Source: Bubalus kerabau (taxonomy: Eukaryota > Chordata > Mammalia > Artiodactyla > Bovidae). Taken from it: a DNA stretch of 64,000 nt. The notes under the pieces are model-generated. The model was not told where the DNA came from. It ran no database searches and worked only from the letters and a program-made list of their open reading frames with translations. The DNA lies in assembly GCF_029407905.1 (NCBI RefSeq), contig NC_073642.1, positions 496,001-560,000 on the forward strand, read 5' to 3'. Shown in pieces: positions 34,331 to 44,575 of the stretch. The translations under genes and the position numbers were made by a program. How positions within the stretch are numbered: the stretch's first letter is position 1; each line of letters starts with the position of its first letter.

Positions 34331-36800
34331 CCGCCGCCCCCGAGAGTCCTTCTTCAACGCGTCTCGAGGCCCTAGTCCCCTCCCGTGACTCGAGAGCCAG
34401 GACGCGCTCCCCCTCGCCACGCGCATGGAGACCTGACTTCCCTGGCGCCGTACGAGAGGCTCCCTGAGATCCTCGTCGTGCCTCGGGAGAAAACCCCCAC
34501 GGGCGCCGCAGCTCGAGGAAACCCCTGAGACGCCCCTGTCCTCGCGAGCTGAGGGCCTTCTTTTCCTGCATGGCCTGGAGAGCAATCCCGGGTCCTCTCT
34601 CCAAACGGAAGAGGAGGCTGGACTCCCTTGAGGCCGCTCAGGGGGCTACAAGAGACCCGCGTCGTGACTCGAGAGGAGAGCGGAGTCCTTGGCTTCCCCT
34701 CGAGACGAGGCCTGACTCCCCGGGGGAGCCTGGAATGCAACCCCGAGATCCCTGCCTTCCGTGGAGAGGAATATCAGGTCCCGGACACACGCCTAGGTGA
34801 GGTCTCTTCGGCCCTGCGGTGACTCGAGCGCAACCCCCAGCTTTCCCTCGCAACCCGAGGGGAAGATTGGGCTTCCCAGGGCCAACCCAAGGGGAAGGCT
34901 GAGATCCCCGTCGTAACTCGAGAATCCCGCCGCAACTCGAGAAAAACCACGTGGTTCCAACCTCTTGGCAAGATGAGGCCCTTGCCCGCCACGGCGTCTC
35001 AAGGGAAGTCCCCTGTTCCGCCCTGAAGGGCGAAACGGTCCCTGACAGCCTTCCGGCGACCCCAAAAGTCCCCCGACACGCCGGGTTCCCTCGAGGGGAA
35101 CACCGAGGGTCCCGGCACCGCTTCCTCTGAGCCCCTTCTCCCCTCCTGATCGCGACAGGAGAGGCGATTCCCCTGCGTGGTCTGGAAGGGGTTCCCGGCC
35201 TTGCCGGCGCACCTCAGGATGAGGCCGGTCTCACGAGGAAATTCGAGACGAGCCACGTGGGTGGGGACACGTGCCGAACGCCCCCGATTCCCCGGTCCGC
35301 CCTTGAGAAGGACCCGAAGCCCGGACCCCTCTTCGAAGGCAACCCTGTGGGTGAAGGCACAACACGAAGGGGCGCTGCCACCCCCGTGCATCGTCCGCAA
35401 TGACCCGCGGGTTCCACACACAGCTCGACGAGGGGCCTGAGACCCCCTGAGCAACTCGAGAGGCCAGCGGGGTTCCCTTCCTCAGACAAGACGAGGCCTG
35501 ACTCTCCTGTCCCAACTCTGCAGGGCCCCTGCGGTCGGAGTCCGAAACGGAGAGGAAGCCTGAGGTTCCTGCCTCCCCTCGAGGTGAGGCCCTCTTCAGT
35601 TGCGCCAGACCCAGCGGAGTCCCGAGGGGCCCCGCCACCTCCACAGGATCCCTCGCCTCTCAGAGGCACCCTGGGAAGTTCCCTAAGGTCCCCGGCAGAA
35701 GGCGAGGGACACGAGGGTTTCCCGCCGCCCCCCGAGAAAGACCTCGAGAGTCCTTCTTCAACGCGTCTCGAAGCCCTAGTCTCCTCCCGTGACTCGAGAG
35801 CCAGGACGCGCTCCCCCTCGCCAAGCGCATGGAGACCTGACTTCCCTGGCGCCGCACGAGAGGCTCCCTGAGATCCTCGTCGTGCCTCGGGAGAAAACCC
35901 CCACGGGCGCCGCAGCTCGAGGAAACCCCTGAGACGCCCCCGTCCTCGCGAGCTGAGGGCCTTCTTTTCCTGCATGGCCTGGAGAGCAATCCCGGGTCCT
36001 CTCTCCAAACGGAAGAGGAGGATGGACTCCCTTGAGGCCGCTCAGGGGGCTCCAAGAGACCCGCGTCGCGACTCGAGAGGAGAGCGGAGTCCTTGGCTTC
36101 CCCTCGAGACGAGGCCTGACTCCCCGGGGGAGCCTGGAATGCAACCCCGAGATCCCTGCCTTCCCTGGAGAGGAATATCAGGTCCCGGACACACGCCTAG
36201 GTGAGGTCTCTTCGGCCCTGCAGTGACTCGAGCGCAACCCCCAGCTTTCCCTCGCAACCCGAGGGGAAGATTGGGCTTCCCAGGGCCAACCCAAGGGGAA
36301 GGCTGAGATCCCCGTCGTAACTCGAGAATCCCGCCGCAACTCGAGAAAAACCACGTGGTTCCCACCTCTTGGCAAGATGAGGCCCTTGCCCGACACGGCG
36401 TCTCAAGGGAAGTCCCCTGTTCCGCCCTGAAGGGCGAAACGGTCCCTGACAGCCTTCCTGCGACCCCCAAATGTCCCCCGACACGCCGGGTTCCCTCGAG
36501 GGGAACACCGAGGGTCCCGGCACCGCTTCCTCTGAGCCCCTTCTCCCCTCCTGATCGCGACAGGAGACGCGATTCCCCTGCGTGGTCTGGAAGGGGTTCC
36601 CGGCCTTCCCGGCGCACCTCAGGATGAGGCAGGCCTCACGAGGAAATTCGAGACGAGCCACGTGGGTGGGGCCACATGCCGAACGCCCCCGATTCCCCGG
36701 TCCGCCCTTGAGAAGGACCCGAGGCCCGGACCCCTCTTCGAAGGCAACCCTGTGGGTGAAGGCACAACACGAAGGGGCACTGCCACCCCCGTGCAGCGTC
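34331..36800. repeat. Second copy of the 4.2-kb offset duplication
   Basis: Carries the variants listed for the first copy at 34340, 34812, 35202, 35392 and 36792. A few later changes (for example ACGCG near 36567 and CAAATG near 36468) distinguish it, so the duplication is recent but not the latest event. Confidence 0.85.
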
Positions 36801-39800
36801 CGCAAAGACCCGCGGGTTCCACACACAGCTCGACGAGGGGCCTGAGACCCCCTGAGCAACTCGAGAGGCCAGCGGGGTTCCCTTCCTCAGACAAGACGAG
36901 GCCTGACTCTCCTGTCCCAACTCTGCAGGGACCCTGCGGTCGGAGTCCGAAACGGAGAGGAAGCCTGAGGTTCCTGCCTCCCCTCGAGGTGAGGCCCTCT
37001 TCCGTTGCGCCAGACCCAGCGGAGTCCCGAGGGGCCCCGCCACTTCCACAGCACACCTCGCCTCTCAGAGGCACCCTGGCAAGTTCCCTAAGGTCCCCGG
37101 CAGAAGGCGAGGGACACGAGGGTTTCCCGCCGCCCCCCGAGGAAGAACTCGAGAGTCCTTCTTCAACGCGTCTCGAGGCCCTAGTCCCCTCCCGTGACTC
37201 GAGAGCCAGGACGCGCTCCCCCTCGCCACGCGCATGGAGACCTGACTTCCCTGGCGCCGCACGAGAGGCTCCCTGAGATCCTCGTCGTGCCTCGGGAGAA
37301 AACCCCCACGGGCGCCGCAGCTCGAGGAAACCCCTGAGACGCCCCCGTCCTCGCGAGCTGAGGGCCTTTTTTTCCTGCATGGCATGGAGAGCAACCCCGG
37401 GTCCTCTCTCCAAACGGAAGAGGAGGCTGCACTCCCTGGAGGACGCTCAGGGGGCTCCAAGAGACCCACGTCGCGACTCGAGAGGAGAGCGGATTCCTTG
37501 GCTTCCCCTCGAGACGAGGCCTGACTCCCCGGGGGAGCCTGGAATGCAACCCCGAGATCCCTGCCTTCCTTGGAGAGGAATATTAGGTCCCGGACACACG
37601 CCTAGGTGAGGTCTCTTCGGCCCTGCAGTGACTCGAGCGCAACCCCCAGCTTTCCCTCGCAACCCGAGGGGAAGATTGGGCTTCCCAGGGCCAACCCAAG
37701 GGGAAGGCTGAGATCCCCGTCGTAACTCGAGAATCCCGCCGCAACTCGAGAAAACCACGTGGTTCCCACCTCTTGGCAAGATGAGGCCCTTGCCCGCCAC
37801 GGCGTCTCAAGGGAAGTCCCCTGTTCCGCCCTGAAGGGCGAAACGGTCCCTGACAGCCTTCCTGCGACCCCTAAAAGTCCCCCGACACGCCGGGTTCCCT
37901 CGAGGGGAACACCGAGGGTCCCGGCGCCGCTTCCTCTGAGCCCCTTCTCCCCTCCTGATCGCGACAGGAGAGGCGATTCCCCTGCGTGGTCTGGAAGGGG
38001 TTCCCGGCCTTCCCGGCGCACCTCAGGATGAGGCCGGTCTCACGAGGAAATTCGAGACGAGCCACGTGGGTGGGGCCACATGCCGAACGCCCCCACTTCC
38101 CCGGTCCGCCCTTGAGAAGGACCCGAGGCCCGGACCCCTCTTCGAAGGCAACCCTGTGGGTGAAGGCACAACACGAAGGGGCGCTGCAACCCCCGTGCAT
38201 CGTCCGCAAAGACCCGCGGGTTCCACACACAGCTCGACGAGGGGCCTGAGACCCCCTGAGCAAATCGAGAGGCCAGCGGGGTTCCCTTCCTCAGACAAGA
38301 CGAGGCCTGACTCTCCTGTCCCAACTCTGCAGGGACCCTGCGGTCGGAGTCCGAAACGGAGAGGAAGCCTGAGGTTCCTGCCTCCCCTCGAGGTGAGGCC
38401 CTCTTCCGTTGCGCCAGACCCAGCGGAGTCCCGAGGCGCCCCGCCACCTCCACAGGATCCCTCGCCTCTCAGAGGCACCCTGGGAAGTTCCCTAAGGTCC
38501 CCGGAAGAAGGCGAGGGACACGAGGGTTTCCCGCCGCCCCCCGAGAAAGACCTCGAGAGTCCTTCTTCAATGCGTCTCGAGGCCCTAGTCCCCTCCCGTG
38601 ACTCGAGAGCCAGGACGCGCTCCCCCTCGCCACGCGCATGGAGACCTGACTTCCCTGACGCCGCACGAGAGGCTCCCTGAGATCCTCGTCGTGCCTCGGG
38701 AGTAAACCCCCACGGGCGCCGCAGCTCGAGGTAACCCCTGAGACGCCCCCGTCCTCGCGAGCTGAGGGCCTTCTTTTCCTGCATGGCCTGGAGAGCAATC
38801 CGGGGTCCTCGCTCCAAACGGAAGAGGAGGCTGGACTCCCTTGAGGCTGCTCAGGGGGCTCCAAGAGACCCGCGTCGCGACTCGAGAGGAGAGCGGAGAC
38901 CTTGGCTTCCCCTCGAGACAAGGCCTGACTCCCCGGGGGCGCCTGAAATGCAACCCCGAGATCCCTGCCTTCCCTGGAGAGGAATATTAGGTCCCGGACA
39001 CACGCCTAGGTGAGGTCTCTTCGGCCTTGCAGTGACTCGAGCGCAACCCCCAGCTTTCCCTCGCAACCCGAGGGGAAGATTGGGCTTCCCAGGGCCAACC
39101 CAAGGGGAAGGCTGAGATCCCCGTCGTAACTCGAGAATGCCGCCGCAACTCGAGAAAAACCACGTGGTTCCTACCTCTTGGCAAGATGAGGCCCTTGCCC
39201 GCCACGGCGTCTCAAGGGAAGTCCCCTGTTCCGCCCTGAAGGGCGAAACGGTCCTTGACAGACTTCCTGCGACCCCCAAAAGTCCCCCGACACGCCGGGT
39301 TCCCTCGAGGGGAACACCGAGGGTCCCGGCACCGCTTCCTCTGAGCCCCTTCTCCCCTTCTGATCGCGACAGGAGAGGCGATTCCCCTGCGTGGTCTGGA
39401 AGGGGTTCCCGGCCTTCCCGGCGCACCTCAGGATGAGGCCGGTCTCACGAGGAAATTGAGACGAGCCACGTAGGTGGGGCCACATGCCGAACGCCCCCGA
39501 TTCCCCGGTCCGCCCTTGAGAAGGAACCGAGGCCCGGACCCCTCTTCGAAGGCAACCTTGTGGGTGAAGGCACAACACGAAGGGGCGCTGCCACCCCCGT
39601 GCATCGTCCGCAAAGACCCGCGAGTTCCACACACAGCTCGACGAGGGGCGTGAGACCACCTGAGCAACTCGAGAGGCCAGCTGGGTTCCCTTCCTCAGAC
39701 AAGACGAGGCCTGACTCTCCTGTCCCACCTCTGCAGGGACCCTGCGGTCAGTGTCCGAAACGGAGAGGAAGCCTGAGGTTCCTGCCTCCCCTCGAGGTGA

Positions 39801-41070
39801 GGCCCTCTTCCATTGCGCCAGACCCAGCGGAGTCCCGAGGGGCCTCGCCACCTCCACAGGATCCCTCGCCTCTCAGAGGCACCCTGGGAAGTTCCCTAAG
39901 GTCCCCGGCAGAAGGCGAGGGACACGAGGGTTTCCCGCCGCCCCCCGACAAAGACCTCGAGAGTCCTTCTTCAACGCGTCTCGAGGCCCTAGTCCCCTCC
40001 CGTGACTCGAGAGCCAGGACGCGCTCCCCCTCGCCACGCGCATGGAGACATGACTTCCCTGGCGCAGCACGAGGGGCTCCCTGAGATCCTCGTCGTGCCT
40101 CGGGAGAAAACCCCACGGGAGCCGCAGCTCGAGGAAACCCCTGAGACGCCCCCGTCCTCGCGAGCTGAGGGCCTTCTTTTCCTGCATGGCCTGGAGAGCA
40201 ATCCCGGGTCCTCTCTCCAAACGGAAGAGGAGGCTGGACTCCCTTGAGGCCGCTCAGGGGGCTCCAAGAGACCCGCGTCGCGACTCGAGAGGAGAGCGGA
40301 GTCCTTGGCTTCCCCTCGAGACGAGGCCTGACTCCCCGGGGGAGCCTGGAATGCAACCCCGAGATCCCTGCCTTCCCTGGAGAGGAAGAGTAGGTCCCGG
40401 ACACACGCCTAGGTGAGGTCTCTTCGGCCCTGCAGTGACTCGAGCGCAACCCCCAGCTTTCCCTCGCAACCCGAGGGGAAGATTGGGCTTCCCAGGGCCA
40501 ACCCAAGGGGAAGGCTGAGATCCCCGTCGTAACTCGAGAATCCCGCCGCAACTCGAGAAAAACCACGTGGTTCCCACCTCTTGGCAAGATGAGGCCCTTG
40601 CCCGCCACGGCGTCTCAAGGGAAGTCCCCTGTTCCGCCCTAAAGGGTGAAACGGTCCGTGACAGCCTTCTTGCGACCCCCAAAAGTCCCCCGACACGCCG
40701 GGGTCCCCCGAGGGGAACACCGAGGATCCCGGCACCGCTTCCTCTGAGCCCCTTCTCCCCTCCTGATCGCGACAGGAGAGGCGATTCCCCTGCGTGGTCT
40801 GGAAGGGGTTCCCGGCCTTCCCTGCGCACCTCAGGATGAGGCCGGTCTCACGAGGAAATTCGAGACGAGCCACGTGGGTGGGGCCACATGCCGAACGCCC
40901 CCGATTCCCCGGTCCGCTCTTGAGAAGGACCCGAGGCCCGGACCCCTCTTCGAAGGCAACCCTGTGGGTGAAGGCACAACACGAAGGGGCACTGCCACCC
41001 CCGTGCAGCGTCCGCAAAGACCCGCGGGTTCCACACACAGCTCGACGAGGGGCCTGAGACCCCCTGAGCA

Positions 41071-41158
41071 CCGTGATGGGCACGGAAGCCTGGCGTCCTT
41101 CAGGCCACGGGGTCCCAAAGAGTCAGACACGACTGAGAAACTGAACTGAACTGAACTA
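41071..41158 (+). mobile_element. Bov-A/Bov-tA-type SINE 3' fragment
   Basis: The sequence AGTCAGACACGACTGAGAAA followed by repeats of AACTG is the 3' part of the ruminant tRNA/BovB-derived SINE family. It starts abruptly where satellite I stops (after CCCCCTGAGCA), so it marks a breakpoint, not a normal insertion. No target duplication is visible. Confidence 0.75.
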
Positions 41159-41835
41159 ACAAACGTTTCTCCAGGTGTTTTGGTTACCGAGTTTCTATCC
41201 TTGTGACGACAGTGTATTGAATAGCTAGGTCATTTCCAAATAAATGAAAGTTCTGAAACATTCACGACTTGAAAGGACCTCCCTTTTACACAGAAACAAA
41301 AGAGATTTTTGACTCTCCATGAATAGTGTCTGGCACCATCCTGACATGTTAAATGTAAGAAAGCAATTGTTTTGTTTTGTTTTGTTCTGTTCTTGGGGGT
41401 GGGGGGAGGGGGGCGGGCTATAGCGAATGCCAATATAAAAGTCAGTTCTTGGTTGCTGAAGGGAAATGTATGACTTGTTATATCAAGAAAGTATGTGGAA
41501 TGCAATGGCACTTGAGGAAGGAAAACGAAGTAGTTCTGTCTTACAGGTGGCTGTTTCAGGATGGGAGAAGCAAAGGAATGGGTACAGAATGGGATAAGGA
41601 GGTTGTAGGGAAAGTGGACCCCCAGAAAAAAGTTCTGTGCCTAGCACAAGTTTTCTTGAGATGTCGAACTGCCTTTGCTAATGGAGTTTAAGTTTCTTTA
41701 CCTCTTAAGTGATCTCTTCTAGGTTGACCTAGAACAGAAATCTTTGGTTAGCTTTGGCTAAGTGGAGAAGTAGTGTTTCACGGTGACATATGTGATCCTT
41801 CCTGACTGTTTGCAGCCCTTTTGATATCGATGCAC
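41159..41835. other. Single-copy-looking DNA, no gene recognised
   Basis: Ordinary AT-balanced sequence with a TTTTG-type simple repeat and G-run (about 41366-41417). The reading frames are short (the longest, 41377-41691, starts within the low-complexity tract) and show no domain I recognise. Confidence 0.5.
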
Positions 41836-42130
41836 TGCTTCTGCTGCTGCTGCCGCCGCTGCTGCTGCTAAGTCGTTTCAGTCGTGTCCGACTCTGTGCG
41901 GCCCCATAGACGGCAGCCCACGAGGCCCCGCAGTCCCTGGGGTTCTCTAGGCAAGAACACTGGAGTGGGTTGCCATTTCCTCCTCCCATGCATGAAAGTG
42001 AAAAGTGAACGTGAAGTCGCTCAGTGGTGTCCGACTCTTAGCGACCCCATGGACTGCAGCCTACCAGGCTCCTCCATCCATGGGATTTTCCACGCAAGAG
42101 TACTGGAGTGGGGTGCCATTGCCTTCTCCC
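41836..42130 (-). mobile_element. Bov-A2-type dimeric SINE
   Basis: Two related ~120-bp modules, each with the GTGTCCGACTCT motif (about 41885 and 42028), followed on the - strand by an (AGC)n tail seen here as CTG/CCG repeats at 41836-41869. A 12-bp target duplication with one mismatch flanks it: ATATCGATGCAC (41824-41835) and ATATCTATGCAC (42131-42142). It is a complete insertion. Confidence 0.9.
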
Positions 42131-44214
42131 ATATCTATGCACAAGCCTGCCTAAATCATTGACTTCTAGCTAGCTTTGGGATGCCAATGATCATCCACCC
42201 TTACAAGGCAACAGAGAAGAGAAAAACACTTACCACAGGAGGTCCTGGTAAGGAATGAGGAACTAACAAGCTCCCGCCAACCAGGATTCTGCAGAGGTCA
42301 ACAAGAGGTCAGTAAGAGATGGAAGACTGCAGTCCAGAGGTCCTAGCAACTTCCATCTTGCAGCAGAGACCCAGCATATTCAAAACGAGTTCAATGTTGC
42401 AAAAAATAAGTAAACAAATAAAGGACAGAAGTTCTTTGAACACATGACTGAGATTAGGGGTGAGGCAGTACATGTACAGTGCCCGGAAAATCTTAAAGTA
42501 TGAGAAAGGAAAGAAATTAAAGACAACTATCAAGCTGTCCAAACTGATAAAAACGAAAGATTACACAGTTTTTTCTGTATATATTACCAGATAATAATCT
42601 GAAAAGGAATTAAAAAAAATTCCCTTTCAATAATGTCAACATGAATACAACACTTTGCCATGGATGTAACGAGGATGACAAGACTGGCACACTGGAACTT
42701 ATACACCCTGGCTGAAAACTATCCTGAATACATGGACAGGTATTCCATAACAATGGAAAGACTTAAGATGGCAATACCATGGAATGCATCTTCAATATGA
42801 AATGAAGATTTGATATGATTTGATCGCTCAGAGCTTTTGTGTCACCAATTGTTATTAAAGTAAAAATGAGATAGAGAAAGCTGCTGACTTAGACTTGAGG
42901 CGGGGTGTACGCCCTGCTGGTCTCTAGCCAGATATTCTACAGGCACTAGCAGTCAGCTAAGGAAAGAAAGGCACTGTCTCAGGGAATGGCACCAGGCCCC
43001 TCCCCCACGACATGCCTTGAGGTCACATTGGCAGCAGGTGAGTCATCCTGGGCCAAAAACTGATTGACATGAATCTTGAAGAAAGGCAGTATTCCAGGCA
43101 AATATATCATTTCCTTAACATAGATTAGGAGAACAAGGTACGAGGAAAACATACTGTTTTGTTCAAGTCGCTTCTCAGCCTATTGGGGGAACCGACCTGA
43201 AGCCAGAGTCCAGCAGATATACATAGGATATTTACATCGCTTAAGACAAACATTTCCTCAGGAACAAATGCATTGCTTAGCTCAAGGTTTGTCTGCGAAA
43301 TTCTTACACATCAGGAGATGGCTCCGAGCTGGGTTTCTACACACAAGAACATGAATGCAAAGGACAAGCCTGCACAGCCCATCTGCCGCCCTCCCGCACA
43401 GCCAGCAGCATTTCCAAGTGACCTCCTAAGGCCTTCCCCAAAATACAGGGGCACCTCTGGGTTTCCTGTTTCCCTCACTTCGAACACTTTTCTTAAAAAA
43501 AAAAAAAATCCTGCACACTTCTTGATAGAATGCCACAGTGGAAGGAAAACAGGCCTTCAATACTTAAACCTCCCTGTGCCAAACACTTGGGGCTTGGTTT
43601 TGTTTTGTTTTGTTTTTTAATTACACCACCACATAATTTAAACTTTTTACAATTTCTAATTATTCAGTACCAAAACACCAAACTTTTATTGCACAAGGTA
43701 CCCATGAAAAGGCCCACGCATCAGGACAGCCACAGATTCTGCCATGAAAGAGCAGCAAGGTGCCCTCCCCCCTTCTTTGCTGCCTGGGCGGCCACCAGGG
43801 TTTGAAATCCATGCACCCTACTAAGTTTCTAGGGTGCAATCCGTGGACCCTTCCCTTTCCCATCCCAGCAGGTGCTCAAGGGCCCGCTGGCTTACAAAGT
43901 GCCAGAAGCAGGGCTGGGCCAGCCGGCCAGAGTTCAGTGTTCTGTCCCTTGGACTTCCAGGGGACACTAGGCTGCTTGGGAAAACCGTGCAGACTGAGAT
44001 TTTTCAGCAAAGGGGTGGAGCGGTAAAGGCCTTGACACCAAGGGCGAGGCCTTTCTGCGACCGCCAGGTTGGGGAGCTCCGAGAATGTGCCAACAGAGGG
44101 CAGAATACTTGGTTCCCTGCTCCAAGCAGTCCCAGTTCCTTGACCTGTGGCCCGCAGCCCTCCGCTGCACCCACTAGATGTGGATCCTTGGGGACCCAGG
44201 AGCGGACGAAATGG
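42131..44214. other. Single-copy-looking DNA, no gene recognised
   Basis: About 2 kb without satellite character. It contains an A-run (about 43494-43508), a TTTTG run (about 43594-43618) and GC-rising sequence from about 43860. The stretch 42880-43300 has a loosely LTR-like look but I cannot assign it. Open frames are short, overlap on both strands and have no recognised domains. Confidence 0.5.
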
Positions 44215-44575
44215 GCGTTCCCAGCCGCAGTTGCAACCCCCGAGAGCGCAACTGGGAACCCCTCCCCATCCCCCCCATGAGCCGACCCCTGCCCCATGCC
44301 CCCAGGGTTAGCCCCGCCCCTGCCGCCCTCCCGGCGCGTTCCCAGCCGCAGTGGCGACCCCCGGGAGCACAACTGGGACCGACCCCCACCCAAAGCCATC
44401 GCAATCTCGACCCGCGCAGCCCGGGTTTACCCAGTCCCGGGTGCACTCCCGGCGCGTTTTCAGCCTCAGTGTCCACCTCCGAGAGCACAACTGGGAAGCC
44501 CGCCCCCACCCCCGCCAGAAGCCGACCCCCGCCCCATGCCGCCCGCGTTCGCCCCGCCCCTGCACGGTCCAGGTA
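44215..44575 (+). repeat. GC-rich ~120-bp tandem repeat (3 copies)
   Basis: A unit starting GCGTTCCCAGCCGCAGT recurs at 44215, 44336 and 44454 (last as GCGTTTTCAGCCTCAGT), spacings 121 and 118 bp; a degenerate CTTCCCAGCTTCT follows at about 44578. Each unit has GAGAGC/GGGAGC-ACAACTGGGA and a C-rich arm. The patch is CpG-rich. It borders the second satellite directly. Confidence 0.85.

Larger units (their letters stand above)
27119..41070. repeat. Satellite I array, homogeneous GC-rich block (~10 monomers)
   Basis: ATGGC(C/A)TGGAGAGC landmarks fall at 27574, 28978, 30369, 31773, 33178, 34570, 35974, 37379, 38783 and 40186, spacings 1404, 1391, 1404, 1405, 1392, 1404, 1405, 1404 and 1403 bp. 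The two shorter monomers share the same 13-bp deletion near 30138 and 34340. Copies differ by only scattered changes, CpG and CTCGAG sites are largely intact, and no transposon lies inside. The block ends abruptly at 41070 against a SINE fragment. Long open frames occur on both strands but look non-coding. Confidence 0.96.

Noticed and set aside
27119..41070. A CRISPR-like array or bacterial repeat system
   Set aside because: The repeats are 1.4-kb head-to-tail monomers without short direct repeats and unique spacers, and the transposons are mammalian.
27119..41070. CENP-B box in satellite I
   Set aside because: I looked by eye for the TTCG-4N-A-2N-CGGG pattern and its complement in a homogeneous monomer and found no match. 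A computed search should confirm this.
41377..41691. 104-codon + strand frame in the non-satellite island
   Set aside because: It begins inside a simple repeat, has no domain I recognise and no splice or promoter context that would support an exon.
42880..43300. A further LTR in the non-satellite island
   Set aside because: No clear TG...CA ends, no target duplication and no matching partner in the window, so I left it unassigned.
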